This document shows positions 44,878-53,614 of a stretch of 64,000 nucleotides of DNA, piece after piece. Position 1 is the stretch's first letter, and every line of letters begins with the position of its first letter. Made by a program: the position numbers and the translations under genes. This DNA comes from Brassicibacter mesophilus (GTDB lineage: Bacteria; Bacillota; Clostridia; Tissierellales; Proteiniboraceae), in assembly GCF_050433385.1 (NCBI RefSeq), contig NZ_JBNPXI010000020.1:1-64000 (forward strand), read 5' to 3'. The notes under the pieces were generated by a model that saw nothing but the letters and a program-made list of their open reading frames with translations, was not told the DNA's origin and did not search any database.

Positions 44878-45744
44878 ATGAGAAAGAAAATCAGTAAAAA
44901 AACACTAAAAAAATCATTTTTAAACTGGTTTTTCTGGAATGGATGTTCACAACAGGCGGAAAGTATGTTAGGAATGGCGTTTGGCCAATCTATGGCTCCA
45001 GTAATTGAGGAATTATATGATGAAAAAGAAGATAAAGCCGCTGCATTAAAAAGACATATAACACTTTTTAATACAGAATCACAAGTGGGATCAATTTGTA
45101 ATGGAGTTGTTTGTGGTCTAGAAGAAGCTAATGCTAATGGAGAATGTACTCCAGAGTTAATCAGTAGTGTTAAGGTCGCACTAATCGGACCAACATCTGC
45201 TATTGGTGATTCACTATGGGTTGCAACGATTATTCCTATATTATTAACAATTTGTTTATCTATTGCACAAACATCACAAGCAATTGCGTGGTTAGGCCCT
45301 GTTGTCTATATGCTTGCTTATCCTATAGGAACGTGCGTTCTAAGTTGGAATCTATTTAAACTAGGTTATAAGTCTGGTATAGAAGGCATGCATGGATTCA
45401 TGTCAACAGGTAAACTTGATACATTAACAGATACAATGACAGTACTAGGTTTGATCGTTGTTGGTGCATTGACAGCATCATTTGTTAGTGCATCTTTACC
45501 TTTTAAAATTGTTAGAGATGTGTTTGATGCTACAAAGGGAACTTTATTAGAAAACCAAGTTATTTTTGATGCCGATAAAATTGTTAATTCAATTTTTCCT
45601 AAGATACTACCATTATTATTAACGTTAGGTGTTTATTATCTATATTCAAAGAAAAAATGGTCTCCACTTAAATTAATGGGATTAATCTTGACTATTGCGT
45701 GTGCGCTTACATTTATTGGCTATTTAACAGGTTATTATGTATAG
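44878..45744 (+). CDS. PTS mannose-family IID component
   Basis: A 288-residue membrane partner of IIC. It shows the family opening FLNWFFWNGCSQQAESMLG and ALIGPTSAIGDSLWVATIIP, with C-terminal membrane helices. It is co-translated with IIC. Together they decide sugar specificity; N-acetylated hexosamines are plausible from context. Confidence 0.93.
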   Translation: MRKKISKKTLKKSFLNWFFWNGCSQQAESMLGMAFGQSMAPVIEELYDEKEDKAAALKRHITLFNTESQVGSICNGVVCGLEEANANGECTPELISSVKVALIGPTSAIGDSLWVATIIPILLTICLSIAQTSQAIAWLGPVVYMLAYPIGTCVLSWNLFKLGYKSGIEGMHGFMSTGKLDTLTDTMTVLGLIVVGALTASFVSASLPFKIVRDVFDATKGTLLENQVIFDADKIVNSIFPKILPLLLTLGVYYLYSKKKWSPLKLMGLILTIACALTFIGYLTGYYV

Positions 45745-45843
45745 TTGCATTATTTGTTTAGTATAATAAAAATTTAAATTATAGAGTTGTACAGGGACCT
45801 CAATATTCTTATATTTAGGTTTCAGACGAAAAGGAGACATGAA

Positions 45844-46230
45844 ATGAAAAGAGTAGTAGTGATGGGACATGGTGGATATGCTGAAGGCGTAAAACAGAAC
45901 TTAGATATGATTGTCGCACAATCAGAACATATGTATTTTATTGATTTAACTAAAGAAGATGACTTATCCACTTTTGAAAATAAAGTCAATCATTTATTGG
46001 AAGGTTTTAATGATGATGAAGTACTTTTTGCATGTGATTTATTGGGTGCGTCACCATTTCGAGTGGCTGCAACTATTTGTGTAAATCATCCTGGAAAGTA
46101 CTATACTGTTGCAGGCTTGAACACGATGGCATTTTTAGAACTAAACATGGAAAATGACTTATCTATCGAAGAACTAGCAAATCGTGCTATTGAAACTACT
46201 AAGGCAGCAGTAGCTAAATATCCTGAATAG
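45844..46230 (+). CDS. PTS mannose-family IIA component
   Basis: A 128-residue soluble phosphocarrier. The histidine that takes phosphate from HPr is in MGHGGYAEGVKQ near residue 9, and FACDLLGASPFRVA is a family feature. AAAGGAGAC precedes the ATG at 45844; an upstream in-frame extension from 45787 lacks a ribosome site and is not used. It closes the PTS set, and a terminator follows at 46377. Confidence 0.93.
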   Translation: MKRVVVMGHGGYAEGVKQNLDMIVAQSEHMYFIDLTKEDDLSTFENKVNHLLEGFNDDEVLFACDLLGASPFRVAATICVNHPGKYYTVAGLNTMAFLELNMENDLSIEELANRAIETTKAAVAKYPE

Positions 46231-46662
46231 GGAATATAAGGTATGTTGATAACATTACAATCGAACATTGTGACAATGTATCACACGTAATTAATAATGA
46301 ATCTCTTAGGGAGATTAAGCAAAGAATGCTTGGTTTCATTGAGTTTGTTGAACAAAATCTTAAGAATAACTAGAATAACACACCGATCAATTGAATGAAC
46401 GGTGTGTTATTATTTTAAAAATTGATTTTATTAACGATAATTTCAGTGAAATCATTAAAATATAAACATGTACTCATCTGTGTGGATATGTAAGTCAGCA
46501 GTTTTTTAGAGCTAGGCTTCAGTAGGGAAAATAAAATATAAAAATATCTTGAATTTAGGAGATTTTGATGTTTAAATATTAATTAATGTTGCTCTATATA
46601 AATGAAAGCAAATTACCAACGTAAAGATACAAAACTTATTAACAAGGAGACAATTCAAGAAG
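46231..46662. other. Intergenic region with terminator and a possible gene remnant
   Basis: Bases 46246-46371 form an open stretch that would read with a protein-like composition (for example SLREIKQRMLGFIEFVEQNL) but has no start codon or ribosome site; it could be the tail of a lost gene. A terminator lies at 46377-46416. The remaining bases up to 46662 show nothing recognisable. Confidence 0.4.
46377..46416 (+). terminator. Terminator after the PTS operon
   Basis: AACACACCG (46377-46385) and CGGTGTGTT (46400-46408) pair perfectly over 9 bp and are followed by ATTATTTT. Confidence 0.7.
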
Positions 46663-47898
46663 ATGACTACTGAAAAAGAATTTAAGATATTACAGCCAAA
46701 GTATTATAGCAAGTTTCAATGCGACCCAATCAAATGTCATGAAACCTGTTGTGAACGATGGAAAATAATCATAGATAAAAGGACCTATGAAAAATATATT
46801 ATGAGTGAAAATGAGACTATTAGAAAGATTGTAAAAACAGGACTTTCTTTAAACAAAACAGCTATCAATGATGATAACTATGCAATCATTAATCTAAATA
46901 ACGAAATGTTGTGTCCGTTTTTGAATCAGAAGAATCTTTGCGAAGTATTCATCAATATAGGGGAGAGCAGTTTATCGAAGACATGTAAAAGTTACCCTCG
47001 AGCAATTACCTTAGTAACAGATGTAATGGAACGAGGCTTAGAAATGTCGTGTTCTGTTGCAGCTGATCTAGCCTTATTAGATGCAGGTGGCATCGAATTT
47101 GAGCACATAATAGATACGGTAAAATTGAATGACTTTTATGTAGTTGTTCCAACCACTGAAGATGTGAAGCAAATAGAAGTTATTAAAGAAATTAGAACAG
47201 AGGTTATTAATCTTCTGCAAGATCGAACAAATAAGTTAAGTGAAAGAGTAGCGAATGTAGGGTACTTTTTAAGTCAAGTCATAGAGGGTGTTGATTTTTC
47301 ATGTCTTCATCATGAAGAAACACTATCTAGAATTAAAGAAGTAAAATCCCTAACTAATCTAAGAGCGTTTAAAGTAACAAGAAATCACCATCAAAATAGG
47401 CAGCAGTTTGATCATTTAAATACTATACTTTCAATGAAGTTTGAAAAAGGCGATAGCATTAGCTTTTTTTCAAAGAGGTATGTAGAGTGTTTAATGCAAG
47501 TCATAGACGCCTTTGGAAGTGTGGAAGCCAAGGGGTTGGAGAAGTACTACAAGACAAATAATGAAAAATATCTAAAGCCTTATCTAGACAAAAAATCTTA
47601 TATTATAGAAAACTTTCTTGTAAATTACATTTTCGTTTACGGTATCGAACTGTTTAAATCGAATGAAATTTGGAATTCTTATTTGAAATTATGTGTGATT
47701 TACGGCTTGCTCAAATTCAACTTAGTTGGATTAGCATCTTATCACAAAGGAATGAGTGATGACCTGATGCTTAAGCTAATTCAATCCTTATCAAAAACTA
47801 TTATTACAGATAAGACGTATTTAGAATCTGTTATTAAATATTTAGAAGAAGAGAAACTAGTTGAGTTTTCAAAGATAATATCACTTATTGTGGATTGA
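46663..47898 (+). CDS. fliB: Flagellin lysine-N-methylase (FliB) family protein
   Basis: A 411-residue protein of the FliB family. The N-terminal cysteine cluster is visible as FQCDPIKCHETCCERW, followed by CPFLNQKNLCEVF and SSLSKTCKSYPR, a pattern thought to bind an iron-sulfur cluster. In Salmonella FliB methylates flagellin lysines. No flagellar gene is in this window, so the gene is isolated; it might modify another surface protein. AAGGAG precedes the ATG. Confidence 0.85.
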   Translation: MTTEKEFKILQPKYYSKFQCDPIKCHETCCERWKIIIDKRTYEKYIMSENETIRKIVKTGLSLNKTAINDDNYAIINLNNEMLCPFLNQKNLCEVFINIGESSLSKTCKSYPRAITLVTDVMERGLEMSCSVAADLALLDAGGIEFEHIIDTVKLNDFYVVVPTTEDVKQIEVIKEIRTEVINLLQDRTNKLSERVANVGYFLSQVIEGVDFSCLHHEETLSRIKEVKSLTNLRAFKVTRNHHQNRQQFDHLNTILSMKFEKGDSISFFSKRYVECLMQVIDAFGSVEAKGLEKYYKTNNEKYLKPYLDKKSYIIENFLVNYIFVYGIELFKSNEIWNSYLKLCVIYGLLKFNLVGLASYHKGMSDDLMLKLIQSLSKTIITDKTYLESVIKYLEEEKLVEFSKIISLIVD

Positions 47899-48061
47899 TA
47901 CATGTTAAATGTGATGTATTCTTTAAATCCTAACTAGATTTTCTTAAAGACACTAAGGGTTATTGTCACCTATCAAGATTTCAAAAATTATTGATATTTT
48001 GAGGTGTTGAAGTGATAACTAGAATTTATTTGTGAAAACTTACATTACACGAAGATCTTCA

Positions 48062-48994
48062 CTATAAATAATGGTTTAGAAGACTATAAGCCTGGTGTCT
48101 TATATTATCCACTATCTCTTGTGGCTCAATAACTTTTGCACAAGTGCCTAACTGAAAAAAATAGCTTGAAACAAATTCTATTTCACTTTTATCAATTATT
48201 GTATCAACATATCCATTTTCATTATCAATAATATGGAGATAAGGTTCTAGCCATGGCATACTTTTACATTGTCTTAATCCCTCTCTTGTTAACTCAACAT
48301 ACAATTGAATGGGTGCTTCAATTTTATAGCTATTAAACCAGTCATCTAAGTCCATTTGAAACTCATAGGTTTTATTAGAATTTTTTAAAGATAGTATTCT
48401 GTCAACTCTAAATAACAGAACCCTATCTTTTTTTATATCTAAAGCAGGCATATACCAAAATCCATCATACGCATAAACCCCAATAGGCTTAACTTTTCTT
48501 TTACTATTTTTTGTTTTTGATAAATATTCAATTATTAATAAATTATTCTCTATAGACGCCTCAATTATTTCTTTTAAAAATGGAGAAGAAACAGTACGTT
48601 TTGGATTCCAAAAAGATAAAATTGATTCTAAACGGCTTACCTTCTTTTTAGTGTCGTCAGGAAGACTAAGATATAATTTTCTTGAAGCTGAATTGATATT
48701 TGCATCAAATGGCAAGGAATTGTAGTATTTTAGAGATTGAAAAGCAAAGAAAATTGCTGATGCTTCATTTTCATCAAATATGACAGGAGGAAGAATCCTA
48801 TTTTTCAGTATACGGTAACCTCCATTTCGACCTTGTTCTGTATATAAAGGAACACCTAATTCACTTATTTCCATTAAATATCTATGTGCAGTTCTAACAG
48901 ATATATTAAATTCATATGCCACATCTTGAGCAGTAAAATTCCTTTTAGCATTTACATACATAATCAAATCAAATATTAATTTAGCTTTTGGCAT
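48062..48994 (-). CDS. YafY-type regulator with HTH_11 and WYL domains
   Basis: A 310-residue regulator. The helix-turn-helix is FTAQDVAYEFNISVRTAHRYL, here given only in part as DVAYEFNISVRTAHRYL; the WYL domain spans about 140-225 and includes GFWYMPALD. A C-terminal WCX-like domain follows. The gene is divergent from a UvrA-like ABC gene, with a 26-bp perfect inverted repeat between them, so it probably controls that gene, possibly responding to a nucleic acid or drug ligand. Confidence 0.9.
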   Translation of the reverse strand: MPKAKLIFDLIMYVNAKRNFTAQDVAYEFNISVRTAHRYLMEISELGVPLYTEQGRNGGYRILKNRILPPVIFDENEASAIFFAFQSLKYYNSLPFDANINSASRKLYLSLPDDTKKKVSRLESILSFWNPKRTVSSPFLKEIIEASIENNLLIIEYLSKTKNSKRKVKPIGVYAYDGFWYMPALDIKKDRVLLFRVDRILSLKNSNKTYEFQMDLDDWFNSYKIEAPIQLYVELTREGLRQCKSMPWLEPYLHIIDNENGYVDTIIDKSEIEFVSSYFFQLGTCAKVIEPQEIVDNIRHQAYSLLNHYL

Positions 48995-49021
48995 AACTCC
49001 TCCTAAGTATTTATGATATTA

Positions 49022-49078
49022 AAATAATATATACTAAAAACATGACAATAACTGTCATGTTTTTAGTATATATTATTT
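49022..49078. promoter_or_regulatory. 26-bp perfect inverted repeat between divergent genes
   Basis: Arms 49022-49047 and 49053-49078 are perfect complements over 26 bp around a 5-base centre. The inner part reads ATGACA and TGTCAT. Its position 27 bp upstream of the WYL gene start and 105 bp from the UvrA-like start suits an operator; it can also form a strong RNA hairpin in either transcript. The inner TGACA/TGTCA element is the kind of half-site used by some YafY-type regulators. Confidence 0.55.
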
Positions 49079-49182
49079 ATTGCAGATAGTCAAAATCATT
49101 ATGCCTAATAGATATTATATGAAGAACAGTTTTCAAAATGTGATGAAACTAATGTGATTTAAAACTGGGAAGGAGAATTGTT

Positions 49183-51453
49183 ATGAGAAAAGAAAGCAAA
49201 GGAAATAATATACAGGTAATTGGGGCTAGAGAAAAAAACTTAAAAGGTGTAAATGTAATAGTTCCAAAGAAACATATTACTGTTTTTACAGGTGTTTCAG
49301 GTTCTGGAAAGTCAGCCCTTGTGTTTGATACTATCGCAGCAGAATCACAGCGTCAGTTGAACGAAACATATTCAAGCTTTATCCGTAATCGCCTACCTCA
49401 CTATGGGCAGCCTAATGTGGATTCAATTAAGAATTTATCTGTAGCAATTGTAATTAATCAAAAAAGAATTGGAGGAAATGCAAGGTCAACAGTCGGGACT
49501 ATTACGGATATATATTCTTTGCTGCGTTTATTGTTTTCACGTATTGGAAAGCCTTTTGTTGGATATTCGGATGTCTTTTCTTTCAATAATCTTGCAGGAA
49601 TGTGCCCCAAATGCGAAGGACTAGGGAAGAGTATTACAATCGATACTCAACGATTGATTGATAAGAATAAATCATTGAACGAAGGAGCTATCATGTTCCC
49701 AACTTTTGAACCAGGCGGATGGAGATGGAAAAGATATGTCTATTCAGGTTTATTTGATAATGATAAAAAAGTAGTAGAATATTCGGGTGAAGAGATGGAA
49801 TGGCTTCTTTATAAAACAGGCATGAAAATAAAAAATCCACATCCTGAATGGCCAAAAACATCTCTATATGAGGGAGTTGTTCCAAGGCTGGAAAGAAGCT
49901 TCCTGAAAAAAGACTCCACTGAAAAGAATAGATATAAACAAGCAATTGATAATATAGTAAGTAGAGATGTTTGTCCGTTATGCAAAGGTGCCAGGCTTAA
50001 TCAAAAAGTACTGGAGTGTAAAATAAATGGCAAAAATATTGCGGATTGTACAAGGATGCAAGTCAGTGACCTTATTAATTTTATTGGGGCTATTAAGGGA
50101 GCTTCTTCCTCCACAATAGTGGAAGCTATCATCCATCGCTTAGATCATTTAAATTCAATAGGATTAGGATATTTGAGCTTGAATCGAGAAACATCTACTC
50201 TTTCTGGTGGCGAATCTCAAAGAATTAAAATGGTTCGACAATTAACAAGTAGTTTAACTGACATCACTTATATTTTTGACGAACCAAGTATTGGACTTCA
50301 TCCTCATGATGTAAATAGAATTAACAGTCTTTTAAAACTACTAAAAGACAAAGGAAATACTGTACTAATCGTAGAACATGATCCTAATGTCATTAAAATT
50401 GCAGACTATGTAATTGATATGGGGCCTAATGCCGGAACAAAAGGTGGTAAAATAGTATACGAAGGAGACTTAAAAGGTTTAGTAAAGGCAGACACATTGA
50501 CAGGAAAATTCTTGAACTATAAACCTAGTTTAAAGGAAGAACTAAGAAAACCCAATGGATGGCTTTCTATAAAGCATACATCCTTGCACAATTTAAAAGA
50601 TGTTAGTATTTCTATCCCTAAAGGTGTTATGACTGTAGTTACTGGAGTAGCTGGTTCAGGGAAAAGCACTCTTATCAATCAAGTACTCCCTCAATATTAT
50701 CCTGAAGCCATTTTAGTAGACCAAGGAGCAATTCATACCTTAAAACGCTCTAATATTGCTACTTTTACTGGAATTTTTGATTGCATTAGAAATTTGTTTG
50801 CGAAACAGAACAATGTTGATGCCTCTCTTTTTAGTTTTAACTCGAAGGGTGCTTGTCCAGAATGTAATGGTTTGGGATTAATATATACCGACTTAGCTTT
50901 TATGGATACGGTTGAAAGTGTTTGCGAAGCATGCCAAGGGCATAGATTTAAGGATGAAGTTATCCAGTTTAAATTAAGGGGGAAAAATATTAGCGAGGTT
51001 CTTGAAATGACTATTGATGAAGCTGTGGAATTTTTTTATGAACATGAGATAATATCTGTTTTAAAAAGATTAATACATGCAGGATTAGGGTACATTATTT
51101 TAGGTCAACCTCTAAATACTTTATCAGGTGGGGAACTTCAAAGAGTTAAACTTGCAGCTGAGTTGGAAAGTCGAGGAAATATATATGTACTAGATGAGCC
51201 TTCTACTGGACTGCATATGTCTGATATTAGACAGTTGATTAAAATTATGAATAGTCTAGTTGAGCAAGGCAGTACCTTAATTGTGATAGAACATGACCTA
51301 AATATCATAAGTCAAGCTGATTGGATTATAGATTTAGGTCCTGGGGCAGGTCAGGACGGAGGCAAAGTAATATTTGAAGGACAACCAAAAGATATAGTAA
51401 ATTGTTGTGAGTCTATTACAGGCCAATATTTAAAAGAGTATTGTACAAATTAG
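49183..51453 (+). CDS. UvrA-like ABC ATPase (DrrC / UvrA2-type)
   Basis: A 756-residue double ABC ATPase, shorter than repair UvrA (about 940) and lacking part of the insertions. Walker A motifs are GVSGSGKSALVF and GVAGSGKSTLI, signatures TLSGGESQR and TLSGGELQR, and Walker B regions hold FDEPSIGLHP and LDEPSTGLHM. Zinc-type pairs are CPKC, CPLC and CPEC/CEAC. Relatives protect producers from DNA-binding antibiotics. It is the second UvrA-like protein in the window and unrelated in operon to the first. GGAGAA precedes the ATG. Confidence 0.92.
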   Translation: MRKESKGNNIQVIGAREKNLKGVNVIVPKKHITVFTGVSGSGKSALVFDTIAAESQRQLNETYSSFIRNRLPHYGQPNVDSIKNLSVAIVINQKRIGGNARSTVGTITDIYSLLRLLFSRIGKPFVGYSDVFSFNNLAGMCPKCEGLGKSITIDTQRLIDKNKSLNEGAIMFPTFEPGGWRWKRYVYSGLFDNDKKVVEYSGEEMEWLLYKTGMKIKNPHPEWPKTSLYEGVVPRLERSFLKKDSTEKNRYKQAIDNIVSRDVCPLCKGARLNQKVLECKINGKNIADCTRMQVSDLINFIGAIKGASSSTIVEAIIHRLDHLNSIGLGYLSLNRETSTLSGGESQRIKMVRQLTSSLTDITYIFDEPSIGLHPHDVNRINSLLKLLKDKGNTVLIVEHDPNVIKIADYVIDMGPNAGTKGGKIVYEGDLKGLVKADTLTGKFLNYKPSLKEELRKPNGWLSIKHTSLHNLKDVSISIPKGVMTVVTGVAGSGKSTLINQVLPQYYPEAILVDQGAIHTLKRSNIATFTGIFDCIRNLFAKQNNVDASLFSFNSKGACPECNGLGLIYTDLAFMDTVESVCEACQGHRFKDEVIQFKLRGKNISEVLEMTIDEAVEFFYEHEIISVLKRLIHAGLGYIILGQPLNTLSGGELQRVKLAAELESRGNIYVLDEPSTGLHMSDIRQLIKIMNSLVEQGSTLIVIEHDLNIISQADWIIDLGPGAGQDGGKVIFEGQPKDIVNCCESITGQYLKEYCTN

Positions 51454-51601
51454 ATAATTTTTTGGGCACCTTGAATTATAAAGGGGCATCCTAATTCTAT
51501 ATATAGAGACTATGGACAGCATGAATATGATTCTTTGCAATTTTTGTTATTAGGTACAAAGCACCTTGCTACTTGAGAAATTTATCAAATACTCCAAAAT
51601 A

Positions 51602-51664
51602 AAAAACACCGAGGACGGGTTATGCATATAATAATGTGATAATCACAGTCCTTGGTGTTTTTTA
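51602..51664. terminator. Bidirectional terminator between the UvrA-like and aldolase genes
   Basis: AAAAACACCGAGGAC near 51602 pairs with GTCCTTGGTGTTTTT near 51649, with one G-U pair, and T-runs outside both arms. It separates convergent genes. Confidence 0.65.
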
Positions 51665-51688
51665 AAAGCTATAGTTTTAATTTAGAGA

Positions 51689-52552
51689 TTATGCTTTGTT
51701 AATTGAACCAAATAGTTCCATCTTTTCTTTAACTGTTGACTTAATTGCTTCAAAGCCAGGCGCTAATAATTTCCTTGGGTCAAAACCCTTTCCTTCAAGA
51801 TCTTTTCCAGCTTCGATGTATTTACGAGTGGCAGCTGCAAAGGCTAGCTGACATTCAGTGTTCACATTTATTTTAGCAACACCTAAGGATATTGCTTTTC
51901 TAATCATATCTGCTGGAATACCTGTACCACCATGTAAAACTAGAGGTACATCCATGGTAGCAGCTTTAATTGCAGCTAGTGTTTCAAAGTCTAAGCCCTT
52001 CCAGTTTGGCGGATATTTTCCATGGATATTGCCAATACCTGCGGCTAACATGGAGACACCTAAATCTGCAATTAATTTACATTCAGCAGGATCAGCAACC
52101 TCTCCAGCTCCTATAACACCGTCTTCTTCTCCACCAATAGAACCAACTTCTGCTTCTACAGAAAGACCTCTTTCTTCAGCAATTTTAATTATTTCTTTTG
52201 TTTTTTGAATATTTTCTTCAATAGGGTAATGAGATCCGTCAAACATAACGGAAGAGAAGCCAGCTTCTATTACTTTTAAAGCTCCTTCATAACTACCATG
52301 ATCTAAATGTAATGCAACAGGAACATTGATATCTAATTCTTCTATTAATCCTTTAACCATTCCAACAATTGTCTTATAACCACCCATGTATTTTCCAGCA
52401 CCTTCTGATACACCTAAGATGACTGGTGAATTATTCTCCTTTGCTGTTAATAAAATAGCTTTTGTCCACTCAAGATTGTTGATGTTAAACTGGCCTACAG
52501 CATACTTTTCTTTTTTTGCCTTAATTAACATTTCCCTTGCAGATACTAACAT
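51689..52552 (-). CDS. fba: Class II fructose-1,6-bisphosphate aldolase
   Basis: A 287-residue zinc aldolase interconverting fructose-1,6-bisphosphate with dihydroxyacetone phosphate and glyceraldehyde-3-phosphate, cytoplasmic glycolysis and gluconeogenesis. VALHLDHGSYEGAL carries the catalytic aspartate and first zinc histidine; EAEVGSIGGEEDGV, GIGNIHGKYP and LVLHGGTGIP supply further zinc and substrate residues. Length matches the family. A tagatose-bisphosphate aldolase is a possible alternative within the same fold. AGGAGG precedes the ATG. Confidence 0.92.
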   Translation of the reverse strand: MLVSAREMLIKAKKEKYAVGQFNINNLEWTKAILLTAKENNSPVILGVSEGAGKYMGGYKTIVGMVKGLIEELDINVPVALHLDHGSYEGALKVIEAGFSSVMFDGSHYPIEENIQKTKEIIKIAEERGLSVEAEVGSIGGEEDGVIGAGEVADPAECKLIADLGVSMLAAGIGNIHGKYPPNWKGLDFETLAAIKAATMDVPLVLHGGTGIPADMIRKAISLGVAKINVNTECQLAFAAATRKYIEAGKDLEGKGFDPRKLLAPGFEAIKSTVKEKMELFGSINKA

Positions 52553-52854
52553 ATGACGCCTCCTATTCTTAAACTATTATTTTATATGTATTTCTAGGCC
52601 TATTTTAAATTCCTTAATACTATTGTATAGTATTACATGATAAATATATTATTTTAAATAAAAACGGGACCCAAATAGACCTTGTGGGACTTATAATTAC
52701 CTACTACTATTTTACCATAAATAATCTTTAAATGGAATGAAAGCGCTGAATAAAATTCTTTACTCCTAAACGTCAAAAAAATATTTATAATACGACATAC
52801 TGTTGTCAAGTTGTGAGTGTTATACTGAATTTATTAAAAGAAAAGAGGTGGAGC
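52553..52854. other. Divergent intergenic region before fba and the GNAT-YoaP gene
   Basis: These 302 bases contain no gene. A GGGACC...GGGAC motif pair near 52669-52690 was inspected as a possible leader structure but forms only a weak stem. Promoters for the two genes were not resolved. Confidence 0.4.
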
Positions 52855-53613
52855 ATGGATATAATATCTGTAAACAAAATCAATATAACTGATGAACATA
52901 TTTGCTGTGCAATTTCTGATAAAAAGAATGAATATTGTGTATCATCTAAAAAAGCATGGTTGCAGCAACGCTTTGAAGAGGGACTCGTATTTAAAAAGCT
53001 TAATGTGAGAGGAAAGGTGTTTATAGAATATATACCAGCTGAAAATGCATGGTGTCCAATTATTGCAAATAGATATATGTTCATAAACTGTTTCTGGGTT
53101 TCTGGACAATTTAAAGGACAAAGTTATGCAAATGCTCTTTTAAATGAATGTATATCTGATGCCAAATCACAAGGGAAAGCTGGTATTGTAGTTCTTTCAT
53201 CTAAAACAAAAAAGCCTTTTTTATCAGATCCTAAATATCTAAAATACAAAGGGTTTAAGGTATGTGATACAGCTTATCCATATTATGAATTATTGTATTT
53301 ACCTTTCGACGAAAAGACAGAAAAACCAAGATTCAAAGATTGTGCTAAATATGGAAAAATAGATCAACAAGGAATAGTACTTTACTATTCAAACCAATGT
53401 CCACATACTGAAAAATATGTTATGTTGATTCAAAAAATTGCTGAATTAGGAGAAATCGATCTCAAATTGATAAAATATCAGACAACTGTTCAAGCACAAA
53501 ATGCGCCTGCACCATTTACCACATATAGTCTATTCTATAATGGTGAATTTGTAACTAATGAAATACTTTCTGAGAAAAAATTTATAAAATTCCTTGATGA
53601 AAAAGGTTTGTAA
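52855..53613 (+). CDS. GNAT acetyltransferase with YoaP-like C-terminal domain
   Basis: A 252-residue protein. The ATG at 52855 follows GAGGTGG; an upstream GTG lacks a site. The N-terminal ~150 residues have a GNAT fold (FWVSGQFKGQSYANALL is the acetyl-CoA region), and the C-terminal ~95 residues with YYSNQCPHTEKYV and APAPFTTYSLFYNGEF match the YoaP/thioredoxin-like domain. It stops one base before the radical SAM start, so the pair is co-translated. Substrate unknown. Confidence 0.85.
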   Translation: MDIISVNKINITDEHICCAISDKKNEYCVSSKKAWLQQRFEEGLVFKKLNVRGKVFIEYIPAENAWCPIIANRYMFINCFWVSGQFKGQSYANALLNECISDAKSQGKAGIVVLSSKTKKPFLSDPKYLKYKGFKVCDTAYPYYELLYLPFDEKTEKPRFKDCAKYGKIDQQGIVLYYSNQCPHTEKYVMLIQKIAELGEIDLKLIKYQTTVQAQNAPAPFTTYSLFYNGEFVTNEILSEKKFIKFLDEKGL

Positions 53614-53614
53614 T

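Noticed and set aside
45787..45843. N-terminal extension of the PTS IIA protein
   Set aside because: No ribosome site before 45787, whereas the ATG at 45844 has AAAGGAGAC and starts in the conserved IIA sequence.
46246..46371. Open stretch reading like a protein tail (SLREIKQRMLGF)
   Set aside because: No start codon or ribosome site and no family recognised; kept only as a note in the intergenic entry.
52669..52700. Possible T-box or leader structure upstream of the aldolase gene
   Set aside because: The GGGACC/GGGAC pair forms only a weak stem and the T-box core sequence is absent.
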